Origin: Ursus arctos
Lineage: Eukaryota; Chordata; Mammalia; Carnivora; Ursidae
Length of the DNA: 64,000 bases
Reading direction: 5' to 3'
NCBI RefSeq assembly: GCF_023065955.2
Contig: NW_026622997.1
Span: 22,424,001-22,488,000 of the forward strand
Shown here in pieces: positions 12,205-21,989 of the stretch (positions are counted from its first letter, which is position 1; each line of letters starts with the position of its first letter). The position numbers were made by a program, and so were the translations under genes. Below the pieces are notes generated by a model. That model was not told the origin of the DNA. It did no database searches and saw only the letters and a list, made by a program, of their open reading frames with translations.

Positions 12205-12735
12205 TTAGGCCAATATTCACTTATTCATCATTCAACAACTATGGACTGGACATTGAGCATAGGACAAGGCATTGGGCTGAAGGTTAATGACCAGAAAGCA
12301 AATCAACCGGAACACCTTCAGGAAAGAATTTCACCATCTAGGGGCACCTGGGTGGCTCAGTCCATTAAGCATCTGACTCTTGATTTCAGCTTAGATCATG
12401 ATCTCAGGGTCCTGGGATCAAGCCCTGCATCAGACTCCCCACTCAGCTGGGAGTCTTCTTGTCTCCCTCTCCCTCTGCCAGTTCCCCCTGCCCCCACCAC
12501 GTGCGGTCTCACTCTCTAATCAATAAATAAATCTTAAAAAAAAAAAAAAGAATTTCACCATCTGGTATTGTGTGTGTATGTGTGACAAGACAAACATAAA
12601 GCAAAGCAGAAATGCAGTGATGGGGACACAGACAGGTATTATGGTATTATGAGACTACTTCTTGCAAGAGGAGGAGGGAATTAGGGAAAGCTGCCTGCAA
12701 GAGATCAGAGGCAGGTTTCCTTAAGAGTTTGAATT
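12205..12735 (-). repeat. L2 LINE 3' fragment split by a SINE
   Basis: Reverse-complement L2 end: 'TTCACTTATTCATCATTCAACAAC', 'GGACAAGGCATTGGGCTGAAGG', then after the SINE 'GGGGACACAGACAGG' and 'AGGAGGGAATTAGGGAAAGCTGCC'. The CanSINE at 12340-12546 interrupts the L2, so the L2 is older. Confidence 0.5.
12323..12563 (+). mobile_element. CanSINE with perfect 17-bp target-site duplication
   Basis: tRNA-derived head 'GGGGCACCTGGGTGGCTCAG' at 12341, Pol III box-like 'GGTCCTGGGATCAAGCCC', a CT-rich body, 'AATAAATAAATCTT' and an A tail. The flanking repeats AAAGAATTTCACCATCT at 12323-12339 and 12547-12563 are identical. That is the mark of L1-machinery retroposition and a fairly recent insertion. 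The range given includes both duplications. Confidence 0.95.
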
Positions 12736-12739
12736 CATA

Positions 12740-13505
12740 AAACATACGAAGAACTAGATATCACTTATTCTTACTTAAAAAAGTTGGTTGAGTCTATGCA
12801 TCTCTTCACTATTCTAATATGGCTAAATTTCTGGGTTAGAATAAAAAGAATCTATGGAATGGGCCTAATTCTTGGGCTCTGTCACCACAGGATGCGTGTA
12901 AAAATTCACACAGATAAAGAAAGTGTACAGCATTGTAAACTGAAAATTATTATCATTTATTTTTAATATGCCTTTTCATCTACTGAAGGATCAAAAAGAA
13001 AAAGAAAAAAACCATGAAGGAGTGGTCTTTGCTTATCTATTTCAGAAATGAAGTTTTCCAGATCATCACGGACTCTAACTTAGGACCAGCAGAGGCTTTG
13101 GGCTGTCTGTCCACCTCTCTGGCTTCAGAGGGACAAGAGGAGTCCCCAGTAGTGGTCAAACTTGCCCATTCCTCCCAGCACTGGTAAGACTATTTTCCTT
13201 TCCAGAAACTTCCTGCACATTAGGGGTGCCTTGTTGTTTACATTATGGATGAGATATAGAATATAGAAGTTGCAGGTGCTGGCAGATGAGTTGACTTCTT
13301 AAGAAAGAAGCAAACAGAAAAGACTAAGTTTCTGATTCCCCCATACAGAATTGGTATGTTTTCTTCTAAGTAACTCACGTTGCCTCCTGACCCTCAGGTT
13401 ATAATTAAAGAAGGAGCTCTTCTGAAAATGTGCTTAGCCTCTGTCTGAGTAAAGGCAATACAAAGGTGTAGAGTGACTGATAGGAAACTGACAAAGTAGA
13501 AAAAA
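12740..13505. other. unassigned sequence
   Basis: Nothing recognisable. Only short chance frames are present. Confidence 0.4.
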
Positions 13506-13507
13506 TA

Positions 13508-13720
13508 CAGTGATAGTGTGTGGTGTATTACCACTGACCAGAGGGGCGGAAGACCCAAATTCTGGACCCAACCTAGTCATTGCTTCGCTGTGAGAATACC
13601 CACAAAGCAGTCAATGGGATCTTCATTTCTTCATCTATTATATGTGGGGAATCAACCAAGCAATTCCCAGGCTCCCTTCCGGCTCTTGGTCATTGCAAAT
13701 CTTGAAGCAAGAAGCTCTAT
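13508..13720 (+). repeat. MIR SINE, decayed
   Basis: 'GACCAGAGGGGCGGAAGACCCAAATTCTGGACC', 'CATTGCTTCGCTGTGAGAAT', 'TCAATGGGATCTTCATTTCTTCATCTATTATATGTGGGGA' follow the sense MIR order (head, 'GCTGTGTGACC', 'CCTCATCTGTAAAATGGGG'). Confidence 0.5.
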
Positions 13721-13724
13721 CCAT

Positions 13725-16020
13725 GAACCCCACCCATCGCAATCATGGTCCCCTTTACTCTCATTGCTCCGTAGGGACATACTAACGTACGTGAGAAACC
13801 TGTGGTGGACTATGCCCCTCTAAAGGTCAAGTGACAGCTTTGCAATTTCTATGACATATAACCTTTCAGTTACCTCCTCATGGATAAAAGACCTTATTTA
13901 AATCTTACATATGTGTCGAGACATAAAATGATTAACTTTCCTAAAAATTCTGCTGTTCTGCTTCTTTCTATTACTGCCTAGTACTATTTGTATTGATATT
14001 TCAGAAGCAAAATAATTAAACATGATTTTTTCTTTTTTTTTTTTTTAGAGTGTCCAAGAAGAGTTAAGTTCCTGGATTCTATTTGAGTCAACTTTTAGGA
14101 TTAGCTCTTTCTCAGAAGGTGGGAGGGCGTGGGGGAGGTGATATTTCAACATCTAAACGTTTTAAATGAGAAACATGTGAATATATTCACATATATACAT
14201 GTATCATTCCCAAGCATGTACGTATATTTTCCCCTGATGTACGATCTCAGTAAAATATCAGAGAGAAAAAATGTCAGACATACATAGCATAGCAATCAAG
14301 GGCTAATGAAGATCCAGGTATTAAATCAATTAAGAAGTATCAAAAGCTACCTAATCATCAAGGAACAAAATTGGCACCACAATATGTAGTGAGTATGGGA
14401 AAGCCTAATTTACTAAACATACCCTGCAGTCACATAATTGCATGTAATTTTACCAGCATAATTAACTAATTTAATTACCACTTCTCAAGTGCATCAATTA
14501 TTGACATTACAGAGTTTTCAGACAGCAGAATTACTGTGTGGTACATCCAGAGAATGCAAAATGCTTCGTACGCCTATTTTCCCCGTCATAGTCAACCACT
14601 GAGGAAGAATGTGGAGCTGGAGGGGGATAGCTCCTTTAGTGAAGGCTCGGTTAGTGGGCAGGTTTAAAGGAAGGAGCACCCACAAATGTGTCTGGCACAA
14701 GGCAGAGAAGGGGAGGAAGCCCCAAGACAATGCTCTGCCAAGCAGTTCTTTGCCAGAGTATAGACAAAATGTGTGAAGCCCAGTCAGAGAAAGAAATAGA
14801 AGGTTCTAATTTTTTGGAAAAAAAAGAATCGATGCAACAGCAATTCAAGCTATGACCAAGAACACTTGCTAGAAGGAAAGGATATAAAAGAAAGAGAAAC
14901 CTGAACATTTTTTTAAAGAACCAAAGCTTGCCTTTGAGAATAAGGTTTTTTGACATTATATCTTTTTTTAAACTTAATTGTTATGAAAGCATTAATATGA
15001 GGGATCCTCCTGGAAAACTGTTTGAGCTTGTCAAGTCAGGGAGATGGCGTAGCCTACTCCCAGAAGGATCATAGTTTCACAGCTGTTTAAGAAAGAATCG
15101 TCAACATCAGTCAAGATTGTTTCCATGTCACAAAATTTGTGAACAAAGATGGCCGACAATCCTAAGCGCTCTGGCGTGGTTCTGCGGTCCTTTCCATGTG
15201 GCCCTCCTGTATCTGAGCCTTGCACTTCTTCCTACTATCTGGAGGTGGCTGAACTGGGAAGTCGTGTTCACATCAGCAAAGTATTATAATGAGGCCATTT
15301 ACCACGGAGTAAGATGTGAGAATGGGATGCCTTTCTTACCTTTTGAGTCCCTGGGTATCTATTTTATGTTTGGATTTAAATGGGGATGTCGAATCCTTTA
15401 TTGACTCTGGAAATTAAAAAAAGGAGTCTTTGTTACTTCTCTCTTTAAGAGTTTACTCAGTACATCACTTTTAAGTGACTTAGTCAAGCAATCCAGAAAT
15501 CAGCTTTAAGAATAGGAAAATATGTTTTCACACTCGTGGTTGAAAATCAGATCACAGTCTCAAGATCCAGACTTGTATTGGGGAAAACTTTCTGAGCCTA
15601 GAAATAAGTGGTTGCAAAATAATTGGGCCAGGTTCTACGAAGAGTCAGTTTTTGTGAAGCGTATTTATTTACTTTTTGTAAGAAACTTGGAACTGAGAGT
15701 TGGAGACCAAGAATCCTTATCTCATCCTTAATGTGTCTCAGTAAGCAGGGCAACCGTGTGAAGTGTGTTGAATTTTCTCTGGGGCTTTCAGCAGCCCTGT
15801 CCATCCCGTCTACTTTAGATCATGTTTCTTCCTCCCCCACCACCTTGCAATGTTACAGAGCTCCTTTCTGTTTTCTCCTACCCTCAGCCTTAACGTAGCT
15901 TTAACTTGTGATTGTATTACCTCTCGGAGGGGTATTTAATGTAAGTTTTTGCTGATTTGCTATGTAAAGTTTTTGGCCTTTCGAGACTATTAAAAGTTTT
16001 TAATACTATTCCATTATTGT
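13725..16020. other. unassigned sequence with a homeodomain-type AT-rich block
   Basis: A T16-scale run is present at 14030-14046. 14400-14530 contains closely packed TAATT/ATTAA words (see findings). The plus-strand frame at 15117-15404 encodes a hydrophobic 95-residue peptide with no homologue that I recognise and no Kozak or splice support. No repeats are recognised between 14.05 and 16.02 kb. Confidence 0.4.
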
Positions 16021-16021
16021 C

Positions 16022-16031
16022 TTTTTAAGAT

Positions 16032-16062
<31 letters not shown>

Positions 16063-16227
16063 TTAGTGAAAGAGAGAGAGAAAGAGAGAGTGTGCATGCA
16101 AGCCAGGGGAAGGGCAGAGGGAGAGAATCTCAAGCAGACGTAGGGCTCCATCTCATGACCCTCAGATCATGACCTGAGCCGAAACCAAGAGTTGGGTGGT
16201 CAATGGCCTGAGCCATCCAGGCGCCCC
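16022..16227 (-). mobile_element. CanSINE, minus strand
   Basis: The + strand shows the reverse-complement tail 'TTTTTAAGATTTATTTATT' with eight ATTT units, a GA-rich body, the 'CTCATGACCCTCAGATCATGACCTGAGCC' B-box region and the end 'GCCATCCAGGCGCCCC'. The tail has expanded into a (TTTA)n microsatellite. Flanking duplication is only suggestive (AATACT..TTATT on both sides), pointing to an older copy. Confidence 0.92.
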
Positions 16228-16229
16228 AA

Positions 16230-16785
16230 TACTGTTTGTATTATTAATAGTCAAGTGAGAACTGGTATTCCAGGGCTGGAGGGAATGGGTGGGAAGAGGG
16301 CCTTCCCAGTGCTCCTAAAACCACATCAGATCAGTAGCATTCTTCTTCCTCGAAAAAAGGTTGTTTCCAGGGTTGAGACACTCCTGGGAATTAAACCCAC
16401 TGGATTTTTTAGTCCTAACTATGAATACAGCCCACAGAAGAGTCAATAAAGTATGTTCTGTGTGAGAAAAAGCCTTTCCATTTCAGGAATGCCTGTTATG
16501 AGAAGTTTATTAACTTAAGTCACACCCTCTGTCTTGAGGAAGTCCCTGATAATTAGGTTTTAAATTAACTTCAGTCTTCAATTCAAACTATTGATGTTTA
16601 TTCTTCACTTCCTATTATCGTTACCCACATACATTGTATTTTCTGTAACACAGATCTATGTGGACAGTGATTCAGGAAGATGTGTACAAAGGAGGAAAGA
16701 GGTCACTCTGGTTCACTAGTGTTAAAATCTTTAGGCCAGTTAGACCAAAAACATCATGAACAGAAAAATATAGAAATAAAAATAT
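16230..16785. other. unassigned sequence
   Basis: No recognised repeat or gene between the antisense SINE and the tRNA-like sequence. Confidence 0.4.
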
Positions 16786-16786
16786 G

Positions 16787-16857
16787 GCATTGGTGGTTCA
16801 GTGGTAGAATTCTCGCCTGCCATGCGGGAGGCCCAGGTTTGATTCCCGGCCAATGCA
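16787..16857 (+). tRNA. tRNA-Gly(GCC)-like sequence, probably a pseudogene
   Basis: A 71-base sequence that folds as a tRNA. The acceptor stem GCATTGG/CCAATGC is perfect, with discriminator A at 16857. The D arm is GTTC/GAAT, and the anticodon stem CTCGC/GCGGG is intact, with loop CTGCCAT and anticodon GCC at 16819-16821. The T arm is CCAGG/CCCGG with an A-C mismatch and loop TTTGATT. Against the canonical mammalian tRNA-Gly(GCC), as I remember it, there are three substitutions: C38 to T, G51 to A, and the invariant C56 to T. The last damages both the internal B box and the G19-C56 tertiary pair. No T4 terminator follows; a CanSINE begins 13 bases downstream. The anticodon identity is secure. 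Function is doubtful, so a silenced or retroposed copy is most likely. Confidence 0.8.
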
Positions 16858-16870
16858 GACACTTCGCTTT

Positions 16871-17064
16871 GGGGTGCTTGGGTGGCTCAGTCGGTTGGGC
16901 GTCTGCCTTCAGCTCAGGTCATGATCCTAGGGTCCTGGGATCAAGTCCCACATCTGGCTTCTTGCTCGGCAGGAGCACACCTCACCCTCTCTGTCTGCCT
17001 CTCTTCCTGTCTTGTGCTCTCTCTCTCTCTCAAATAAATAAATAAAATCCTTAAAAAAAAAAAA
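16871..17064 (+). mobile_element. CanSINE directly downstream of the tRNA-Gly-like sequence
   Basis: Head 'GGGGTGCTTGGGTGGCTCAG', 'GGTCATGATCCTAGGGTCC', a CT-rich body, 'CTCAAATAAATAAATAAAATCC' and an A12 tail. No clean target-site duplication flanks the SINE alone. The A/T-rich sequence before the tRNA (GAAATAAAAATAT) and the one after the tail (GGAATAAAGGTTAT) are only vaguely alike. Confidence 0.92.
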
Positions 17065-17065
17065 T

Positions 17066-18235
17066 AAAAGGAATAAAGGTTATACAAAAAGATGCAATAG
17101 ATAGTGTGGATAAAGTAAATGTGTATAAGGCATATTCCTTCCAACAGTGCTCTCAGTCTGGCCAGACATTCAGAACAGCCCATAAATAAGGACCATACGA
17201 GCATGAATCAGTGAGCTGTAAGAATTAATTAGGAGAGAGAACTGTAGGAGGGACTTCAAAGAAGTTTCATGGGGCACAGGACATTTGTAATAAATCTCAA
17301 GGGAAGGGTAGCATGCAACGCAGAGAAGTAAGAGAAAGAGTTGGACAAGCGTAGGAAACACCGTGGCAGAAAGCAGAGGGATGGCAAGTTTGTGAGAAGA
17401 TAGGCCTGCAGCATGGTGGGCATGCACAAAATCAGGAAGGCAGTGGGGAGAAGGAGAAGGATATAAGTAGGGGACTGAGGGTCCCAGGCTCTGTCCCTGA
17501 CCTGCTGGTAACTAGTCGGAGATCCAGAAGAGCCACCTCAGCTTTCTTGTAAAACGAGACCTACATCCTTCCCACATGTACACAAATCCTATGGGTTGAA
17601 ACTGAAGTCTACCATTTACAAGCTTAAAAATCTTTCTTTTTTCTTTTTTTTTTTTTAGAAATCTTGGCACACCTTCCTGGTCTCCTCCATACCTATTACA
17701 ATCCCTAATTGTGATTTATTTCCCATGCTGGATCAAGTCATTTCATAGCAATCGAACTTACAATATTGCTCTCAACCACATGCTTGAGGCAGGATTACAG
17801 GACTCCCTACAGAGGAGACCCAAGTAACCATCGGCTGAATCAAGGATGCCCCCAGACCATTGGGCCATGTAGCTCCCTTCTTCTCTGCCAATGCTTTTCA
17901 GACAAGTGATCAGTCTACCTGGTCTGCATATCCTCAAAGTATAGTTTCATTCCTATCCTCAGAATGGGCATCTGCCACCACACACTTTACTAGAACCTAT
18001 TATCAGAGATTTTTTTTGGGGGGGGGTAACGTTCTAATCACCATTCTGTGTAAATTTTCTGCAGCAATGAATGTTTTGACATATGGCTCCAGGAAGGTGA
18101 CATTCATGACTAAGAGCCAGATAAACACTTCCCTTGGTCAGGACAGAGAGCCAAGAATGGTGAATTACCAGAACTGGTAATATTACTGATCAGCTCTGCA
18201 CCTTCCAGGACTATAGAGAGGTCCCCCCGCCCCAC
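17066..18235. other. unassigned sequence with a possible MIR piece
   Basis: 17465-17620 ('CCAGGCTCTGTCCCTGACCTGCTGGTAACTAG', 'CCACCTCAGCTTTCTTGTAAAACGAG') resembles a sense MIR. A T-rich run lies at 17636-17657. The rest is unassigned. A G8 run occurs at about 18018-18026. Confidence 0.4.
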
Positions 18236-18239
18236 CCCC

Positions 18240-19010
18240 CAGCCCCGGACACCAGATACATGGTATCTTTACAAAGCACCAGTTAATTCTCTGATTCTCT
18301 CACCAACTGGGTGTCCAACAATTCAATTCTATTTCAACACTACCTGGGGTGACAATCAGACCTCATAGATAAGGGCTCAGTCCCACAAGACTGCTCCTAC
18401 CTCAGACACAAATGGCAGTGGGGTGCCCAGGCTACTGTCATTCTGCCAGGCTGACCACAAAACCAGAGGTTCCCACCACTTCCCTCTCAGCTTTCATAAT
18501 TCAATAGAGTGACTCACAGAATTCACAGAAGTGTTTTACTTACTATTACTGATTTATTATAAAGGATTCAACCCTGGAATAGTCAAAAGGAAGAGATGTC
18601 CCTGGCAAGTATGGGGTGAAGGAAGGCGTAGAACTTCCATGCCTTCTTCAGATTTCCTATCTGCCCAGCACTTTGATTGATGTGTTCACCAACCAAGCTC
18701 TCCAAACTCTGTTGTTCAGGAGTTTTTATGGAAGTTTCATTATGTAGCATGATTAATTAAATCATTGATCGTTGGTAACTGAATTCAATCTTCAGCCCCC
18801 TCTTCTCCCCAAAGATGGGCAGGGGAGGTGCTAAAATTTCCAAACTTCTAATCCCCACTTGGTCTTTTGGGTAACCAGTCCTCATCCAGAAGCTATCTAG
18901 AGGTCCCAGGCAAGAGGCATCTCATTAGCACACAAAAAACACTGTTATCACTCAGGGGATTTCAAACATTTTAGAAGATCTGGACAGGAACCAGCGACAA
19001 GATCCAATGT
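18240..19010 (-). mobile_element. probable solo LTR of an old endogenous retrovirus
   Basis: The + strand carries a remembered antisense LTR word order: 'TCAATAGAGTGACTCACAGAATTCACAGAAGTG', 'TTACTTACTATTACTGATTTATTATAAAGG', 'TGTGTTCACCAACCAAGCTCTCC', 'TAATTAAATCATTGATCGTTGG', 'CCACTTGGTCTTTTGGGTAACCAG'. Read on the minus strand it offers an AATAAA near the middle, as an LTR polyadenylation signal would. No gag/pol follows. The family is not named and the ends are approximate. Confidence 0.45.
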
Positions 19011-19379
19011 GAATTCTTACTGTAACACACACCCTATCAAATAGTATCAGGGCACGTCTTGATTCTACCTCCAGGCTCTTGAATCAGCACTTAACTGCTT
19101 TTGGTCCAGAAGTAAGCCCAGGATGACCCAGGAGAAATGACATTGCTTACGGTGATTCCTCTGTCCAGGACTGTATTCATTAGCTACTTGAAGCATGCAG
19201 AGGCGTAACATTAGCTAAGTTGGCATTTCCGAAAGACTGAGGATCAATCAAAAAAAGGAAAATGATTCATCAAGAAGCCAGGTTGACTGGACAATGTTCA
19301 TTCAGTCCTTAGCCCTCTGCTCATTTCACTGTCCACATTTCCTATAGATCTCACCTAGCAGCAAGGCTTCCACTGTGGA

Positions 19380-19625
19380 AATGATGCTCGCTCTGAAAAA
19401 GTCTGTCAAATCCGTATTTCTAATCCTCTCCTCTGAACCCCAGGCTTCAACATCAGCTGACAACTGTGTGTTATCTATTGAGAATTACAATATCATTTCC
19501 TTCTCCACACTCCAAACTAAACATATCATCTCCCCTGAGATAAGATTCCGGCCAATTGCTCCTACTTTTTCCTTTTTTTACAGTAGAACTATGATTCTCA
19601 ACTTCTCAAGTTCAAAATTTAGACA
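19380..19625 (+). repeat. L2 LINE fragment, 5' part
   Basis: 'ATCCTCTCCTCTGAACCCCAGGCTTCAACATC' followed by 'TCCACACTCCAAACTAAACATATCATCTCCCC' resembles the L2 ORF2 downstream region. It stops at the antisense L1 and probably resumes after it. Confidence 0.4.
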
Positions 19626-19631
19626 CCAACT

Positions 19632-20858
19632 TAATTTTTTTAAGTTTTTATTTTAATTTCACTTAGTTAGCATATAGTGTAATATTAGTTTCGGGGGTAC
19701 AATATAGTGACTCTGCACTTCTGTACAACATCCAGTGCTCATCAGGACAAGTGCCCTCCTGAATCCCTGTCACCTGTTTCAGCCATCCCCCCCACGACCT
19801 CCCCTCTGGTGACCCTCAGTTTGTTCTCTATAGTTAAGAGACTGTTTCTTGATTTGTCACTCTCTTATTTTTTTTTCCCTTTTGCTTGTTTTGTTTCTGA
19901 AATTCCACATAAGTGAAATCATATGGTATTTTTTTCTCTGACTTATTTCACTTAGTATAATACTTTAGCTCTGTATAGTGTTGCAAATGACAAGATTTCA
20001 TTCTTTTATGGCTGAATCATATTCCATTACATATATACATAGCACCTCTTCTTTATCCATTCATCAGTTGATGGACACTTGGGCTGCTTCCATATCTTGG
20101 CTATTGTAAATAATGCTGCCATAAACCTGGTAATGCATATATCCCTTTGAATGAGTGTTTTGTGGTCTTTGGGTAAATACCCAGTAGTGCGATTGCTAGA
20201 TCATAAGGTAATTCTATTTCTAACCTTGTGAGGAACCTCCATACTGTTTTCCACATTGACTGTACCAGTTTGCATTCCCATCAACAGTGCATAAGCGCAG
20301 TGGAAATCCTTTTCCTCCACATCCTTGCCAACACCTGTTGTTTCTTGTGTTTTTGATTTTAGCCATTCTGACAGGTTGTGAGGTGATATTTCATTGCAGT
20401 GTTGATTTGCATTTCCCTGATGATGAGTGATGTTGAGCATCTTTTCATGTGTCTGTTGGCCATCTGGATGTCTTCTTTGCAGAAATGTCTGTTCATGTCT
20501 TCTGCCCATTTTTAAATTGGATTATTTGTTTTTGGGGTGTGAGTTTTATAAGTTCTTTACATATTTTGGATACTAACCCTTTATCAAATGTGTCATTTGC
20601 AAATATCTTCTCTCACTCCATAGGTTGCCTTTTAGTTTTGTTGATTGTTTCCTTTACTGTGGAGAAGCTATTTATTTTGATGAAGTCCCAATAGTTCATT
20701 TTTGCTTTTGTTTCTCAGGAGACACATCTAGAAAGAAGTTGCTATGGCTGATGTCAAAGAAGTTATTGCCTGTTCTCTCTTCTAGGATTTTTATGGTTTC
20801 AGGTCTCACATTTAGGTCTTTAATTCATTTTGAATTTATATTTATGTATGATGGACAC
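19632..20858 (-). mobile_element. 5'-truncated L1, antisense (3' UTR and C-terminal ORF2)
   Basis: The + strand is the reverse complement of an L1 3' end. It starts with the UTR ('TTAGTTAGCATATAGTG', 'CATCCAGTGCTCATCA'), followed by ORF2 landmarks: 'TATCCATTCATCAGTTGATGG', 'GGCTATTGTAAATAATGCTGCC', 'GTACCAGTTTGCATTCCCATC'. Near 20750 the reading reaches the mid-ORF2 'AGAAGTTGCTATGGC' word. The frame is broken many times, so it is inactive. Near-matching GACACCAACTT (19622) and GACACTGACTT (20855) may be the decayed target duplication. It splits L2 sequence. Confidence 0.9.
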
Positions 20859-20879
20859 TGACTTTATTCTTATCCTTTT

Positions 20880-21650
20880 CCCTAATTTCATATCAAAGCA
20901 GTCATCAACATACCAATTATTTTTCAATAAGCATTCTCATATTTGCTTCTTTTCCCCATTCTCTGGCAACCTCTAGCCATGAAAATCAGCTCTGCTCAAT
21001 CAATGTTGGGGTAAACTGGGTTGTTATTTTGTGGTGGGATAGTGGTGAATCTGTTACCCACAATTTCTCCATCTTGCCCTAGCTCTGTGTTCCATCATGG
21101 GTTTCATGTTTATTAAGGTATTATTCTCTTTCCTAAGATTTCTTTATTCAAAATTTACTGGTTCCCATTGTCAAATTTCTTAGCCTATTCTTAAAGGCTT
21201 TGTGCAGCCTTACTCTTAGCAAATTCTCTAGATACCTTCCCTACTTTTCCTATACATGAAACCTTTACTCCAGTTAGATCATTCTACTCTAGTATACTCT
21301 GAGATGGTGGAGGACCTGAAATCAGAAAAAGGGAGTTCAACACTGCCTCAGCCACCTGATTTCTGAGGGGCTTTAAACCTTCATTTCCCTCTCTGAAAAT
21401 ATTTTCATCAAAAAGAGGGGTAACAAATATCATCACCTTAAGGTTGTGTTGATCATACAGTTAAATATGAAATACAAGAAGAGTTCCATAAACCCTTCCA
21501 TACTATACAAATTAAAGGATTTATTACTTATTATTGAATCAGGAAACAGGAACTGCGCTCCACTCATTGCTTTATATCCAGCACCAGGCATAGTGCCTAA
21601 TACCTAGGCCCTTAATAAATATTAGCTGAGTAAATGGACAAACGAATGAT
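20880..21650 (+). repeat. L2 and MIR relics
   Basis: 21300-21540 resembles a sense MIR ('CTCAGCCACCTGATTTCTGAGGGGCTTTAAACC', 'TTCATTTCCCTCTCTGAAAAT'). 21540-21650 is a clear L2-type 3' end ('TATATCCAGCACCAGGCATAGTGCCTAATACC', 'CCCTTAATAAATATTAGCTGAG'). 20880-21290 may be more L2 but is too diverged to claim. Confidence 0.5.
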
Positions 21651-21664
21651 AATGTAATTGTCCT

Positions 21665-21870
21665 TGCTGTCTCCTGAGACTCATGAAGAACTTCCTTAAC
21701 ACCATTACTTCCTTCGACTCTTGCGCATTTGTGGTCTGTAAAATTTTAGCTACATTTTCATATGAATTTGACTTGTCTTCCCAGCTAGATCATAGTTGAA
21801 GGCAGGGATTTCATTATATCTCTTTGTGTTTCTCACAGAGTGCTTAGACTTAACCATAACCTTAAATCTC
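21665..21870 (+). repeat. second L2 3' fragment
   Basis: 'CTTGTCTTCCCAGCTAGATCATAGTTGAAGGCAGGGATTTCA' matches the L2 'tcccc.ctagactgtaagctcc.tgagggcaggga' landmark, ending near 'CACAGAGTGCTTAG'. Confidence 0.5.
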
Positions 21871-21929
21871 TTAGCAAGAGTATACAAACATTGCCATTCC
21901 TTAAATAATTCTTTAAATTATCAGAGAGG

Positions 21930-21932
<3 letters not shown>

Positions 21933-21967
<35 letters not shown>
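21933..21967 (+). repeat. (GT)n microsatellite
   Basis: About 17 uninterrupted GT units. Confidence 0.95.
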
Positions 21968-21968
<1 letters not shown>

Positions 21969-21989
21969 TTGTATGTGCCAGATCTAATA

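Noticed and set aside
15117..15404. Hydrophobic 95-residue peptide resembling a small membrane protein
   Set aside because: Composition alone. Poor start context, no conservation evidence available, and a minus-strand frame overlaps.
16680..17045. 121-codon plus-strand frame
   Set aside because: It reads straight through the tRNA-Gly-like sequence and a CanSINE, so it is not coding.
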